Assembly (NCBI GenBank): GCA_039980135.1
Contig: JBDXCV010000003.1
Location: forward strand, 310,001-374,000
Direction of reading: 5' to 3'
Length of the DNA stretch: 64,000 bases
DNA from: Alphaproteobacteria bacterium
Lineage (GTDB): Bacteria; Pseudomonadota; Alphaproteobacteria; UBA6615
Numbering within the stretch: the stretch's first letter is position 1; the number at the start of each line of letters is the position of its first letter. Positions 45,242 to 54,202 of this stretch are shown here, in pieces. The translations under genes and the position numbers were made by a program. The notes below the pieces were generated by a model that saw only the letters and a program-made list of their open reading frames with translations, was not told the origin of the DNA and searched no databases.

Positions 45242-46132
45242 CTAGTTTTCCGACTTCGAATCTTCGCGCGCCATGCGCAGCTTCAGTTCCGTGGTGGCGA
45301 ACAGCCGCAGATCCGGCAGGAAGGATTCCTTCCGCAGGAAGCGCACATCATGCCGGGTCACCGGGCCGACGAACATCAGCTTGTGGCTGACGCTGTAGCG
45401 CGCATGCGCGATGCCGAACACCTTCTGCAGGATGTAGAAGGTCAGATAGTGATTGTCGACCACCGCGCGCACCGGCAGGTCCGACCGGGCGACCACATGA
45501 ATCAGGTCGAGATTGAACAGCTTGTCGCCGTTCACCGGCGAGTGGCGGTCGGGCCCGTCGGAGAAGACGAAGTCAAAAGCCCGGTCGGGCAGGGTTTCAT
45601 ACTGTACGCCCCGGAAACATTTGTAGAAGCCGTCGCGCTTGGGGCTGTGGATCAGGTCCACCACCTCCCGGACCTCGTCGGGAAGGCGCGCGCCGGCGAT
45701 GTCGAACCAGGCCTTGTCGTCTTCCATGGAGGTCACGCGGCCAGGATTTCCGCCGTCCTCGCGCGCATTCTCCATCAGCGCATAGGCCAGCACGACGGTC
45801 GAGATACCGGTCCCGCATTCGAGAATTTCGCGCGGCCGGAACGCCCGCACCTGCTCATACAGGGTGAGGTAGTCCGAAAACGACGCGCCGGTCACCGCCG
45901 TGCCTGCGGCGGCCCGGGTCATCAGGTCCCAGAGGGGCCCGTTGGCCCGCAGCACCGCCTCGGCGCGCCGCGCACGTTTGGCGACCATGCGGTCGACCAT
46001 CCACTTGCGGAAGCGCACGAGCGGGCCATAGGCCGCCGCGCTCACCGCCGTGGGCAGGGCGCCCGGTGTGGATTCGTCGCGCTTTTCCGGGCGCCCATCG
46101 CCGCGCCCGTTCTCGTTTCCGCTGTCGCTCAT
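45242..46132 (-). CDS. Class I SAM-methyltransferase-like protein in the his operon
   Basis: 296-aa protein with a Rossmann methyltransferase core. Motif I is ILECGTGISTVVLAYALM (about 105-122), followed by the acidic SMEDDKAWFD strand and FDFVFSDGPDRHSP. The N-terminus is polar and disordered; a basic block (RKWMVDRMVAKRARRAEAVLR) precedes the core. ATG 46132 is used; GTG 46144 is possible. Located 21 bp after hisB and 2 bp before the DUF2628 gene, so cotranscribed. Target unknown; the core resembles FkbM/TylF-type small-molecule methyltransferases. Confidence 0.78.
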   Translation of the reverse strand: MSDSGNENGRGDGRPEKRDESTPGALPTAVSAAAYGPLVRFRKWMVDRMVAKRARRAEAVLRANGPLWDLMTRAAAGTAVTGASFSDYLTLYEQVRAFRPREILECGTGISTVVLAYALMENAREDGGNPGRVTSMEDDKAWFDIAGARLPDEVREVVDLIHSPKRDGFYKCFRGVQYETLPDRAFDFVFSDGPDRHSPVNGDKLFNLDLIHVVARSDLPVRAVVDNHYLTFYILQKVFGIAHARYSVSHKLMFVGPVTRHDVRFLRKESFLPDLRLFATTELKLRMAREDSKSEN

Positions 46133-46153
46133 GTCTGCCGCCACATGGCCGAT

Positions 46154-46789
46154 CTAGTCGATCGAGCCGCCCAGCACACCCTTGGTCGACGGCACATCGT
46201 CGGCGCGGCGCGGATCGATCTCCACGGCGATGCGCAGGGCGCGGGCGAGACCCTTGTAGCAGGACTCCACCATGTGATGGTTGTTCTCGCCATACAGCGT
46301 CTCGACATGCAGGGTCAGCCCGGCCGACTGGGCGAAGGCCCGGTACCATTCCTGGAACAGCTCGGTGTCCATATCGCCCAGCTTCGGGCGCGTGAACGGG
46401 ACCTTCCACACCAGGAAGGGGCGGTTCGACGCATCGAGCGCGACCCGGGTCAGGGTCTCGTCCATCGGCACCAGCGCATCGCCGTAGCGGCGGATGCCCC
46501 GGCGGTCGCCCAGCGCCAGGCTGATCGCCTCGCCGACGGCATAGCCGGAATCCTCGGTCGTGTGGTGGAAATCGATGTGCAGGTCGCCCTTCGCGCGCAC
46601 CGTCAGGTCGATCAGGCTGTGGCGCGAGAGCTGTTCGAGCATGTGGTCGAGAAATCCGATGCCCGTTTCCACGTCATAGGCGCCGGTGCCGTCGAGATTG
46701 ACCGCGACGGAGATGTCGGTTTCCTTCGTCGTGCGCACGACGTTGGCTACACGTCCTTCGCCGCGCTCGGCGAGTTCCTGAACACTCAT
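46154..46789 (-). CDS. hisB: Imidazoleglycerol-phosphate dehydratase
   Basis: Manganese dehydratase of histidine synthesis, 211 aa, monofunctional. The metal-binding repeat motifs [14 protein letters not shown] and [19 protein letters not shown] and the substrate block [26 protein letters not shown] are conserved. ATG 46789 is preferred over an in-frame GTG at 46798 because CAGGAG is 9 bp before the ATG but abuts the GTG. First gene of the his cluster; divergent from the FHA-fusion gene. Confidence 0.98.
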   Translation of the reverse strand: MSVQELAERGEGRVANVVRTTKETDISVAVNLDGTGAYDVETGIGFLDHMLEQLSRHSLIDLTVRAKGDLHIDFHHTTEDSGYAVGEAISLALGDRRGIRRYGDALVPMDETLTRVALDASNRPFLVWKVPFTRPKLGDMDTELFQEWYRAFAQSAGLTLHVETLYGENNHHMVESCYKGLARALRIAVEIDPRRADDVPSTKGVLGGSID

Positions 46790-46957
46790 GGTTTTCACTC
46801 CTGCAAACCGGCCCGGGGCCGGATTCGGCGCCTAGATAGCAGGCGCGGCCGCCCGGCGCCATCCCGCGACGCATACGACTGCGTGTAATTCGGATTGGCC
46901 TACCGGGCGGATTTCGGCATCATACGTCAATTCGGCCCCATCACGCCTCGCTTGACG

Positions 46958-47833
46958 ATGAACACTTTGCCCGGACGCACCCGCGTCTTTACAGATCAGG
47001 ATTTCCTGCTCCGTGCCGGCGAGAACCCGGACACGGGCTTCGTGATCGTGACCGGGCGGGTCGAGCTGCGCAATGCCGCCGGCACCCTGCTGGGCGACGC
47101 GCGCCAGGGCGATGTCATCGGCGCGGCGAGCCTTTTGTTCGGCGGGCGCCAGGATCTGAGCGCCATTGCCGCCGGGCCTGTCGAGGCGGCAATGGTCGAC
47201 CGGGGCACCGTGGCGGCGCAACTGGCGCGAAATCCCGAGCTGGTCCGCCGCGCGGCCACGCAGCTGCTGGCGGGCCTGGACCTGGTGCCGGCCGCGGAAT
47301 CGGGTGCGGACACGCGCGTCGATATCTTCGCCGAGGCCGATACCAGCCCTGATTCGAGGGATGAATCCGCCGACGATTCAAACGTCGTCCCGATCACCGG
47401 GAAACGCACACGCCGGCCCGCCGCCCATCCGGGCGAGGTCGCCGCGCTGGGCAGCTGGTCCGCGATCTGGCTCAAACCCGCCAGCGACGCGACACGCAGC
47501 GGCATGCCCCGGCGCGGCGTCAAGATCAAGGAGACGCCTTTCGGTGTCGGGCGCAAGCCGAAGCGCGGCGAGCAGATCCCGCGCACCGATATCGTCCTGC
47601 AGTTTTCCGACGCGCGGCCCTACAATCTCTCGCGGCTCCATTTCATGATCGAACTCGGGCGGCCCGGCCTGATGATCCGCGATGCCGGCAGCCAGCTCGG
47701 CACTCTCGTCAACGGCGAGCGGATCGGCCTCGATGAGCCGCGCAACGCCGTGCCCCTTCACATTGGCGAGAACGAGATCGAGGCCGGCGGCTACAACACG
47801 CCGTTCCAGTTCATCATCGATATCCGGCCCTGA
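46958..47833 (+). CDS. Cyclic-nucleotide-binding-like / FHA domain fusion protein
   Basis: 291-aa protein. Residues about 8-90 look like a cAMP-receptor-type beta-roll (DFLLRAGENPDTGFVIVTGRVELRNAAGTLLGDARQGDVIGAASLLFGG). A disordered linker with an Arg-Lys-rich part follows. Residues about 175-285 hold an FHA-like domain: FGVGRKPKRGEQIPRTDIVLQF, YNLSRLHFMIEL and AGSQLGTLVNG carry the GR...S..H...N positions that bind phosphothreonine. The pairing suggests nucleotide signalling linked to Thr phosphorylation. No kinase gene is adjacent. ATG 46958 chosen; upstream residues lack similarity. Confidence 0.75.
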   Translation: MNTLPGRTRVFTDQDFLLRAGENPDTGFVIVTGRVELRNAAGTLLGDARQGDVIGAASLLFGGRQDLSAIAAGPVEAAMVDRGTVAAQLARNPELVRRAATQLLAGLDLVPAAESGADTRVDIFAEADTSPDSRDESADDSNVVPITGKRTRRPAAHPGEVAALGSWSAIWLKPASDATRSGMPRRGVKIKETPFGVGRKPKRGEQIPRTDIVLQFSDARPYNLSRLHFMIELGRPGLMIRDAGSQLGTLVNGERIGLDEPRNAVPLHIGENEIEAGGYNTPFQFIIDIRP

Positions 47834-47872
47834 GCGCGGCTTTTCCGCCGTCAGATCGCCCCGGCGGGGCAG

Positions 47873-47907
47873 GGTCGCCTTGATCCAAAAGGGCGACCGC
47901 CCCACAT
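47873..47907 (+). promoter_or_regulatory. Hairpin overlapping an RpoH-like promoter upstream of hslVU
   Basis: CTTG (47879-47882), 17 bp, then CCCCACAT (47900-47907) resembles a heat-shock -35/-10 pair about 92 bp before hslV. It is overlapped by a perfect stem GGTCGCC (47873-47879) / GGCGACC (47892-47898), with flanking GGGGC / GCCCC. Either reading is possible: heat-shock promoter, or a stem without T-run after the FHA gene. The -10 match is poor. Confidence 0.3.
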
Positions 47908-47998
47908 GGAGGGGTCTCGGCCATTGCGCCCACCGCCCGGATGCGGCAGGACTCGGGGGCCGCCCTGACGGCCCAATGAATCAATCTGGAACGCGACC

Positions 47999-48559
47999 AT
48001 GAACAATTTCCAAGCCGACGATCGCATCCCGTCCTGGCACGGCACCACGATCCTGTCTGTGCGCAAGGGCAACGACGTGGTGATCGCAGGCGACGGGCAG
48101 GTCACCCTGGGCCAGACCGTGATCAAGGCCACCGCGCGCAAGGTCCGCCCGCTGGGCGACGGCAGCGTGATCGCCGGCTTCGCGGGCGCGACCGCCGACG
48201 CGATGACCCTGTTCGAACGCCTCGAATCCAAGCTCGAGCAGCATCCCGGCCAGCTCACCCGGGCCTGCGTGGAGCTCGCCAAGGACTGGCGCACCGACCG
48301 GTATCTGCGCCGCCTGGAAGCCATGATGGCGGTCGCCAGCAAGGACACGTCGCTCGTGCTGACCGGCACCGGCGACGTGCTGGAGCCCGACGACGGCATC
48401 ATCGCCATCGGCTCGGGCGGCAACTATGCGCTGGCCGCGGCCCGCGCGCTTGTCACCCGCGATGAGCTCACCCCGCGCGAGGTTGCCGAGCAGGCAATGG
48501 CCATCGCGGCGGACATCTGCGTCTACACCAACACCAATGTGACGATCGAAAGCCTATGA
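47999..48559 (+). CDS. hslV: ATP-dependent protease proteolytic subunit HslV
   Basis: Threonine peptidase of the HslUV (ClpQY) complex, 186 aa. The catalytic Thr is probably T16 ([11 protein letters not shown]) after removal of a 15-residue propeptide, longer than in E. coli, as in other alphaproteobacteria. Other blocks are [24 protein letters not shown] and [17 protein letters not shown]. The stop overlaps hslU by ATGA, ensuring coordinated synthesis. Confidence 0.98.
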   Translation: MNNFQADDRIPSWHGTTILSVRKGNDVVIAGDGQVTLGQTVIKATARKVRPLGDGSVIAGFAGATADAMTLFERLESKLEQHPGQLTRACVELAKDWRTDRYLRRLEAMMAVASKDTSLVLTGTGDVLEPDDGIIAIGSGGNYALAAARALVTRDELTPREVAEQAMAIAADICVYTNTNVTIESL

Positions 48560-49866
48560 GCAATTTTTCCCCGCGCGAGATCGTCTCCGAGCTCGACCGC
48601 TTTATCATCGGCCAGAACGACGCCAAGCGCGCCGTCGCCATCGCACTACGCAACCGCTGGCGACGCCAGCAGCTGACCGGCGATATGCGCGAGGAGGTGC
48701 TGCCCAAGAACATCCTGATGATCGGCCCCACCGGTGTCGGCAAGACCGAGATTTCCCGCCGCCTGGCGCGGCTCGCCAACGCGCCCTTCATCAAGATCGA
48801 GGCGACCAAGTTCACGGAAGTCGGCTATGTCGGCCGCGACGTGGAATCGATCATCCGCGACCTGGTCGAACAATCGATCCTGATGACCCGCGAGACGCGC
48901 CGCAAGGAGGTCGTGGCCCAGGCCGAGTTCAACGCCGAGGCGCGTGTTCTTGATGCGCTTGTCGGCGAGAATGCGGGCGAGTCCACCCGCGCCTCGTTCC
49001 GCGAGAAACTCCGCGCCGGCGAACTCGACGACAAGGAGATTGAGGTCCAGGTGGCGGATTCCGGCGCCGGCGGCATGCCGACCATGGACATACCCGGTAT
49101 GCCCGGCGGTCAGATGGGAATGATCAACCTCAACGATATGCTGGGCAAGGCTTTCGGCCAGCAGACCAAACCCCGGCGTATGACCGTCGCGGAGAGCTAC
49201 GAAGTGCTGATCGCCGACGAGGCCGACAAGCTTCTCGACGACGAAAAACTGGTCCGCGAGGCGCTCAAATCGGTCGAGGATGACGGTATCGTCTTCCTGG
49301 ATGAGATCGACAAGATCACGGCCCGCTCGGACCGCCAGGGTGCGGATGTCAGCCGCGAGGGCGTACAGCGCGACCTGCTGCCGCTGATCGAGGGCACGAC
49401 CGTCGTCACCAAACATGGTGCGGTGAAGACCGACCACATCCTGTTCATCGCCTCGGGTGCTTTCCACCTGGCCAAGCCGTCGGACCTGCTGCCCGAGCTC
49501 CAGGGCCGGCTCCCGATCCGGGTCGAGTTGCGGGCGCTCACCCAGGAAGACTTCGGCCGCATCCTGCGCGAGCCGGAGAACAGCCTGATCCGGCAATATG
49601 TGGCGCTGATGGGCACCGAAGGCGTCACCCTCAACTTCACCGAAGGCGCGATCGACACGCTCGCGGAGATGTCGGCCCAGATCAATCAGTCGGTCGAGAA
49701 TATCGGTGCGCGCCGCCTGCACACGGTGCTCGAGCGCCTGCTCGACGAGATCAGCTTCTCCGCCCCCGACCGGGACGGCGAGGAGATCGAGATCGACGAG
49801 GCGATGGTCAGGGACCGGCTGGAAGAACTCACCAAGAACGCCGATCTGTCGAAGTTCATTCTGTAG
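48556..49866 (+). CDS. hslU: ATP-dependent protease ATPase subunit HslU
   Basis: AAA+ unfoldase that feeds HslV, 436 aa. Walker A is [13 protein letters not shown] near residue 57, the pore loop [17 protein letters not shown] follows, Walker B is [10 protein letters not shown], and the I-domain (about 130-220) includes a Gly/Met-rich stretch ([17 protein letters not shown]). The C-terminal [15 protein letters not shown] supplies the HslV-activating tail. Followed by intergenic repeats and then a cyclase gene. Confidence 0.99.
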   Translation: MSNFSPREIVSELDRFIIGQNDAKRAVAIALRNRWRRQQLTGDMREEVLPKNILMIGPTGVGKTEISRRLARLANAPFIKIEATKFTEVGYVGRDVESIIRDLVEQSILMTRETRRKEVVAQAEFNAEARVLDALVGENAGESTRASFREKLRAGELDDKEIEVQVADSGAGGMPTMDIPGMPGGQMGMINLNDMLGKAFGQQTKPRRMTVAESYEVLIADEADKLLDDEKLVREALKSVEDDGIVFLDEIDKITARSDRQGADVSREGVQRDLLPLIEGTTVVTKHGAVKTDHILFIASGAFHLAKPSDLLPELQGRLPIRVELRALTQEDFGRILREPENSLIRQYVALMGTEGVTLNFTEGAIDTLAEMSAQINQSVENIGARRLHTVLERLLDEISFSAPDRDGEEIEIDEAMVRDRLEELTKNADLSKFIL

Positions 49867-49890
49867 GCGCCAGCAGCCCGCACCCATATT

Positions 49891-49984
49891 CGTCACCCCC
49901 GCGAAGGCGGGGGTCCATAAACACCAGTGCAGGCCCGGGCTACCTCCCGTGACTATGGATGCCCGCCTGCGCGGGCATGACGAC
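49891..49984 (+). repeat. 94-bp intergenic repeat, copy A
   Basis: Begins CGTCACCCCCGCGAAG and ends GCGCGGGCATGACGAC. The first 32 and about the last 30 bases are identical to copy B (50986-51079) while the middle differs. Each end is itself a hairpin (CCCCCGC/GCGGGGG and GCCCGC/GCGGGC), and TCCATAA / TATGGA link the halves. The same type of dispersed palindromic element is common in alphaproteobacterial intergenic DNA. Confidence 0.85.
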
Positions 49985-49997
49985 CAAAAGAAACACC

Positions 49998-50020
49998 ATG
50001 CCCGGACTTGATCCGGGCAT
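49998..50020 (+). repeat. REP-type palindrome
   Basis: Arms ATGCCCGGA (49998-50006) and TCCGGGCAT (50012-50020) around CTTGA. Same family as the inverted pair at 27222-27310, with compensating changes in both arms. Confidence 0.7.
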
Positions 50021-50103
50021 CTCATGCTCCCGCTTCCCCACCTGCGCACCGCGTCGTAGACTGGCGCCAACCAACAACACGCTCTTCAGGGGGAGACACC
50101 ACC

Positions 50104-50889
50104 ATGCAGATACCCACCAAGATCGTCGATCTCTCGATGGCACTCGACAATGAGACCGTCGTCGATCCCGAGATCATGCGCCCGCAAATCCAGTATGTGA
50201 GCCAGGCGGAGAACGCCGAGGCGATGGCCGGCTTCTTCCCCGGCATGAAGGCGGTCGATCTGCCCGACGGCGAGGGCTGGGCCTGGGAGATCGTCACGCT
50301 CACCACCCATAACGGCACCCATATCGACGCGCCGTGGCACTATCATTCCCACGACAAGGACGGGAACCCGATGAAGACCATCGACGAGCTGCCGCTCGAC
50401 TGGTTCTACCGCCCGGCCGTGAAGTTCGATTTCCGCGACATGCCCGACGGCTATGTCGTCCAGGTGTCCGACATCGAGGCCGAGCTCAAGCGCATCGACT
50501 ATGCGCTCCAGCCGCTCGACATCGTCCTCGTGAACACCAAGGCATCAGAGCATTACGGCACCGAAAAATACCTCTCCAGCGGCATCGGCATGGGCAAGGA
50601 GGCGACATTGTTCCTGACCCAGGATCACGGCGTGCGCGTGACCGGCATCGACGCCTGGGGATGGGACGCACCCTTCTCGCTGCAGCAGGAAAGCTATGCG
50701 CGCGACAAGGACGCGCTCGCCGTCTGGCAGGGCCACTGGGCGGGCATCGAGCAGCCCTATTGTCACATGGAGAAGCTGCTCAACCTCGAGACCCTGCCCG
50801 ATCACGGCTTCATGGTCAGCTGCATGCCATACAAGATCAAGGGCGCGTCCGGCGGCTGGATCCGCTGCGTCGCGATGATGTTCGACTAG
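50104..50889 (+). CDS. Cyclase-family metal hydrolase (kynurenine-formamidase-like)
   Basis: 261-aa protein of the cyclase superfamily (Pfam Cyclase). The zinc motif HNGTHIDAPWHYHSHD (HxGTHxDxPxH) is near residue 76. Other conserved parts are VDLSMALDNETVVDP and FLTQDHGVRVTGIDAWGWDAPF. Family members include KynB, isatin hydrolase and polyketide-like cyclases; substrate unknown. ATG 50104 has CAGGGGGAG upstream. The gene is bracketed by direct 94-bp repeats, suggesting a mobile or recently inserted segment between hslU and the smr unit. Confidence 0.88.
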   Translation: MQIPTKIVDLSMALDNETVVDPEIMRPQIQYVSQAENAEAMAGFFPGMKAVDLPDGEGWAWEIVTLTTHNGTHIDAPWHYHSHDKDGNPMKTIDELPLDWFYRPAVKFDFRDMPDGYVVQVSDIEAELKRIDYALQPLDIVLVNTKASEHYGTEKYLSSGIGMGKEATLFLTQDHGVRVTGIDAWGWDAPFSLQQESYARDKDALAVWQGHWAGIEQPYCHMEKLLNLETLPDHGFMVSCMPYKIKGASGGWIRCVAMMFD

Positions 50890-50924
50890 GCGTTCGACAT
50901 TACAGATTTGAAAAGTTCGTAGGA

Positions 50925-50941
50925 GCGGGTTTGAAACCCGC
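50925..50941. repeat. Short palindrome after the cyclase gene
   Basis: GCGGGTTTGAAACCCGC (50925-50941) is a perfect 17-bp palindrome preceded by GTAGGA and followed by CCCTGC. It has no T-run, so a REP-like unit or stabilising hairpin is more likely than a terminator. Confidence 0.55.
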
Positions 50942-50985
50942 CCCTGCTGCTTTTCGGGACAGGACACGGTCACTCAATCAACAAT

Positions 50986-51079
50986 CGTCACCCCCGCGAA
51001 GGCGGGGGTCCATAAACGCCGATGCACAATCAGGCACGCGCCTGTGATTATGGATGCCCGCCTGCGCGGGCATGACGAC
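50986..51079 (+). repeat. 94-bp intergenic repeat, copy B
   Basis: Same orientation and length as copy A (49891-49984), 1,095 bp away, with identical ends and a divergent middle. It ends 11 bp before the end of the HTH-regulator gene. Together the copies flank the cyclase gene. Confidence 0.85.
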
Positions 51080-51089
51080 AAAAATATCC

Positions 51090-51449
51090 CTAATACAAAT
51101 CGCCCCGCAGCCGGGCCAGGATCGCCGCGGCGTCCTGGTCCGACAGGTCGCGGATTTTTTCGGCGAGCGTGTTGGCCAACTCCGTATGGGTCTCGCTGAG
51201 CCCCGACGTGTCGACCGTGATCTTGGGATGGGACAGTGCGGCGAGGCGGTGCATTTCCTCATAATCGTCCCAGATCAGGTTGAAATACTCGCAGACCTGT
51301 ACCACCAGCGCCTCGGACGGGCGGCCCCGATGGCCGTGTTCCAGCGAGGAGAGATAGGCCTCGGAAATCTCCAGATCCGACGCCATCGTCTTCAGGGTGA
51401 TGCCCCTGTCTCCACGCAAGGCCCGCACCTTGCTGCCGAACGGCGTCAT
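51090..51449 (-). CDS. XRE-family helix-turn-helix regulator
   Basis: 119-aa DNA-binding protein. The HTH is at about residues 8-62 (KVRALRGDRGITLKTMASDLEISEAYLSSLEHGHRGRPS), followed by WDDYEEMHRLAALSHPKITVDTSGLSETHTELANTLAEKI. This architecture, and its place directly after smr with an ATGA overlap, is recurrent in alphaproteobacteria. A strong GGGGAGGTG ribosome site precedes ATG 51449 inside smr. Targets unknown. Confidence 0.9.
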   Translation of the reverse strand: MTPFGSKVRALRGDRGITLKTMASDLEISEAYLSSLEHGHRGRPSEALVVQVCEYFNLIWDDYEEMHRLAALSHPKITVDTSGLSETHTELANTLAEKIRDLSDQDAAAILARLRGDLY

Positions 51450-52024
51450 GCCCCACCTCCCCGGCGGTCGCCTCTTTTCCGGCGCAGCAGCACATAAAAC
51501 GCCCCGTCGCGTCCGTGCTGTGGGCGCGCGGGCGTAAACGCCAGAACATGCGCGCGACACGGCGGCTGGTTCAGCCATTGGGGCAGGCGCTCGCGCAAGA
51601 CGCCCGAGCCCTCGCGCGACCCGCGCCCGGTGATCACCAGCACACAGCGGCGGCCCCGCGCCGCACATTCCGTGATGAACCCGGCCAGCGCATCATGGGC
51701 CGCATCCTGATAATGACCGTGCAGGTCGAGGCGCGCCTCGATGGGCAGCTTGCCCCGGCGGAACCGTTCTGCCGTGCGGCGGTCCATGCCCGCCGTGTCG
51801 CCGGCGGAAATATCCCGAGGCGGCCTGGGCGGGGCGACGGGCACCGGACGGGGGGCCGTGACGGACGCTGCCTTTTTCTTCACGGTTTTTTTCGCCGGAG
51901 GCGTCTTCGGTTTCGGCGCGGGTTTTACAGGCTGCGAGCGCCGGCGCTTCAGGGGCTCGGCGTCGGCGAGCGCGCGGCGAAACAAATCCTTGTCGTCATC
52001 ATCCCTGTCGCCGGATGTCTCCAT
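51446..52024 (-). CDS. Smr/MutS2-like domain protein
   Basis: 192-aa protein with a long Lys/Pro-rich disordered N-terminus (about 25-75) and a C-terminal Smr domain: LDLHGHYQDAAHDALAGFITECAARGRRCVLVITGRGSREGSGVLRERLPQWL. The LDLHG and TGRG motifs are the Smr nuclease signature. Start is ATG 52024 or an upstream GTG at 52033; neither has a clear ribosome site. In related genomes it follows mltA directly; here lutCBA separates the two. Confidence 0.92.
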   Translation of the reverse strand: METSGDRDDDDKDLFRRALADAEPLKRRRSQPVKPAPKPKTPPAKKTVKKKAASVTAPRPVPVAPPRPPRDISAGDTAGMDRRTAERFRRGKLPIEARLDLHGHYQDAAHDALAGFITECAARGRRCVLVITGRGSREGSGVLRERLPQWLNQPPCRAHVLAFTPARPQHGRDGAFYVLLRRKRGDRRGGGA

Positions 52025-52041
52025 CGCCGACACGGGCCCGC

Positions 52042-52761
52042 TCAGTCGTCCTCGACGATGACAATGTGCAGCCGCCGGGGACCATGGGCGCCCAGCAGGA
52101 GCGTCTGCTCGATATCCCCCGAGCGCGACGGCCCGGTGATGAAGTTCACCGTGCGCGGCGGCAGGCCGCCCCGACCGGAATCGGGGTCGGCAGCCAGGTC
52201 GCGGACCGCGTCGAACACATCCTCGTAGGATTTGACGACCCGGCTGGCCGGCAGCACCACCACATGGGTCTCGGGAACGAAGTTCAGGGTCGAGGGATGC
52301 GCCGGGCCGGAATACATCGCCAGGGTCCCGGTCTCGGCCACGGCGGATGGTGCCGAGGTGATGCTCACCTGGTCGGGCTCACCGGGTACACCACGCCGGA
52401 TGTCGAGCAGCGAATTGTCGGCCCAGGGCGCGGCGTCCAGATCCGTGTCCGGCGCCATCACCACCTCCGAGGGCAGGTTCTCGCCGCGCAGATAGTCCGA
52501 CACCGCGCCGGGCACCTCGGCCATGTTCGACACCCGCGCGGTGGTCGCGAACACCTTGGTTGCCATGGTCTCGAACAGATCGACGAGGCCGGACTGATCC
52601 GTGTCGGTGCGCGCGGGCACGATGTTGCGCCCGTGCCCGGCGATCCTGGCCCGCAGGGTTTCGGCCGTCGCGGCGTCGACCGGCCCGTCCCGCCCCTTCG
52701 CCCGGCGAAGGGATGCCAGGATCTGGTTTTTTCCGTTGTCGGGCCCGCCGCTGGCGCTCAT
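52042..52761 (-). CDS. lutC: Lactate utilization protein C
   Basis: 239-aa LutC/YkgG subunit (LUD domain) of the LutABC L-lactate dehydrogenase complex. SAPSAVAETGTLAMYSGPAHPSTLNFVPETHVVVLPASRVV and NFITGPSRSGDIEQTLLLGAHGP are the conserved LUD blocks. The ATG overlaps the lutB stop (TGATG), which fixes the start. Confidence 0.95.
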   Translation of the reverse strand: MSASGGPDNGKNQILASLRRAKGRDGPVDAATAETLRARIAGHGRNIVPARTDTDQSGLVDLFETMATKVFATTARVSNMAEVPGAVSDYLRGENLPSEVVMAPDTDLDAAPWADNSLLDIRRGVPGEPDQVSITSAPSAVAETGTLAMYSGPAHPSTLNFVPETHVVVLPASRVVKSYEDVFDAVRDLAADPDSGRGGLPPRTVNFITGPSRSGDIEQTLLLGAHGPRRLHIVIVEDD

Positions 52762-54197
52762 CACACACGCTCCCCGGATCGCCAGCGCGACTGGAAGGTC
52801 CGGCCCTGGGGCGCGGGCAGCTCGCGATACTTTGTCCAGCCCCCGGCCAGCGGCAGCGACGACAGGCGTCCGCGTTTGCGGCCCATCCAGGCGAGCATCC
52901 GCATCTGCAGGCCTGTTGCCAATTGATAGAGCTTCGGCCGGCGGGCGAAGAATGCCCAGACGCCAAGGCCGACCCGCGCGGAGCCCGGCGAGAGATGGCT
53001 CTCGAACTCCCGCTCGCGCCAGTGGCGCATCATCTTCGGCAACGGGATGCGCATCGGACAAACTTCTTCGCAGCGCCCGCAGAAGGACGAGGCGTTCGGC
53101 AGGTGCCCGGCCTCATCGACCCCGAGGAGCCCCGGCGACAGGACCGAGCCCATCGGCCCCGGATACACCCACCCATAGGCATGCCCGCCGACCGACTGAT
53201 AGACCGGGCAGTGGTTCATGCAGGCACCGCAGCGAATACAGCGCAGCATCTCCTCGAACTCGGTGCCGAGCATGTCGGTGCGGCCGTTGTCGAGCAGGAT
53301 CACGTGATACTGCTCGGGACCGTCCGGGTCCTCTTCGCGTTTCGGCCCGGTCGACAAGGTCGTGTAGCTGGAGAATTCCTGGCCCGTGGCCGACCGCGCC
53401 AGCACCCGCAGGATGGTGGCCGCGTCTTCCAGGGTCGGGACAATCTTTTCCAGGCTCGCCAGCACGATGTGCACCTTGGGAATCAGCTGGGACAGATCGC
53501 CATTGCCCTCGTTGGTGACGATGATCGAGGACCCGGTCTCGGCAATCAGGAGATTGGCCCCGGTGATGCCGACCTCGGCCTCGAAATACTTCTTGCGCAG
53601 GATGGTTCGCGCCTCGTTCAGAAGCATCGGTGGTTCTTCCAGCACCCGGTCAGGGTCGAGCTCGGTGTGGTTCTCGCGGAAGCTCGCCTCGACCTGCGCC
53701 TTGGTCAGGTGCACCGCCGGCGCGATGATGTGGCTCGGACGCTCGCCGCGCAGCTGGATGATGTACTCGCCGAGATCGGTCTCGACCGGCCGGATGCCGT
53801 GCGCCTCGAGCGCCTCGTTGATCTCGATCTCCTCGCCGATCATCGACTTGCCCTTGTTGACCGTCCTGGCGTCGACCGATCGGCAGATGTCGAGGACGAT
53901 CCGCTGGGCGTCCGCCGCCGTGCGGGCCCAGTGAACATGGCCGCCACTCTCGACGACCTTTTCCTCATAGGCCTCGAGATAGAAATCGAGATGTTCGAGC
54001 GTATGGTTCTTGATGTCCCGGGCCTGGTCGCGCAGATCGTCGAACTCGGGGAGGTTGTCCCGCGCCGTCGCACGGCCGTCGACGAAGTGACCCCGCGCCT
54101 TGTTCAGGGCGGCCTGCAGATCCGCGTTGGCGAGCTGATCGCGGGCGTTGTTCTTGAAATTGCGACTGGTGGAATGAGCGGTGGGGTTCGTCGACAT
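52761..54197 (-). CDS. lutB: Lactate utilization iron-sulfur protein B
   Basis: 478-aa LutB subunit: N-terminal LUD domain (GKSMIGEEIEINEALEAHGI, GANLLIAETGSSIIVTNEGNGD) and a C-terminal ferredoxin-like region with two Fe-S motifs, CIRCGACMNHCPVY and CGRCEEVCPMRIP. It transfers electrons within LutABC. ATG 54197 is used because similarity begins there; the frame is open upstream over lutA. The gene lies 5 bp after lutA and overlaps lutC. Confidence 0.96.
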   Translation of the reverse strand: MSTNPTAHSTSRNFKNNARDQLANADLQAALNKARGHFVDGRATARDNLPEFDDLRDQARDIKNHTLEHLDFYLEAYEEKVVESGGHVHWARTAADAQRIVLDICRSVDARTVNKGKSMIGEEIEINEALEAHGIRPVETDLGEYIIQLRGERPSHIIAPAVHLTKAQVEASFRENHTELDPDRVLEEPPMLLNEARTILRKKYFEAEVGITGANLLIAETGSSIIVTNEGNGDLSQLIPKVHIVLASLEKIVPTLEDAATILRVLARSATGQEFSSYTTLSTGPKREEDPDGPEQYHVILLDNGRTDMLGTEFEEMLRCIRCGACMNHCPVYQSVGGHAYGWVYPGPMGSVLSPGLLGVDEAGHLPNASSFCGRCEEVCPMRIPLPKMMRHWREREFESHLSPGSARVGLGVWAFFARRPKLYQLATGLQMRMLAWMGRKRGRLSSLPLAGGWTKYRELPAPQGRTFQSRWRSGERV

Positions 54198-54202
54198 CGC
54201 AC

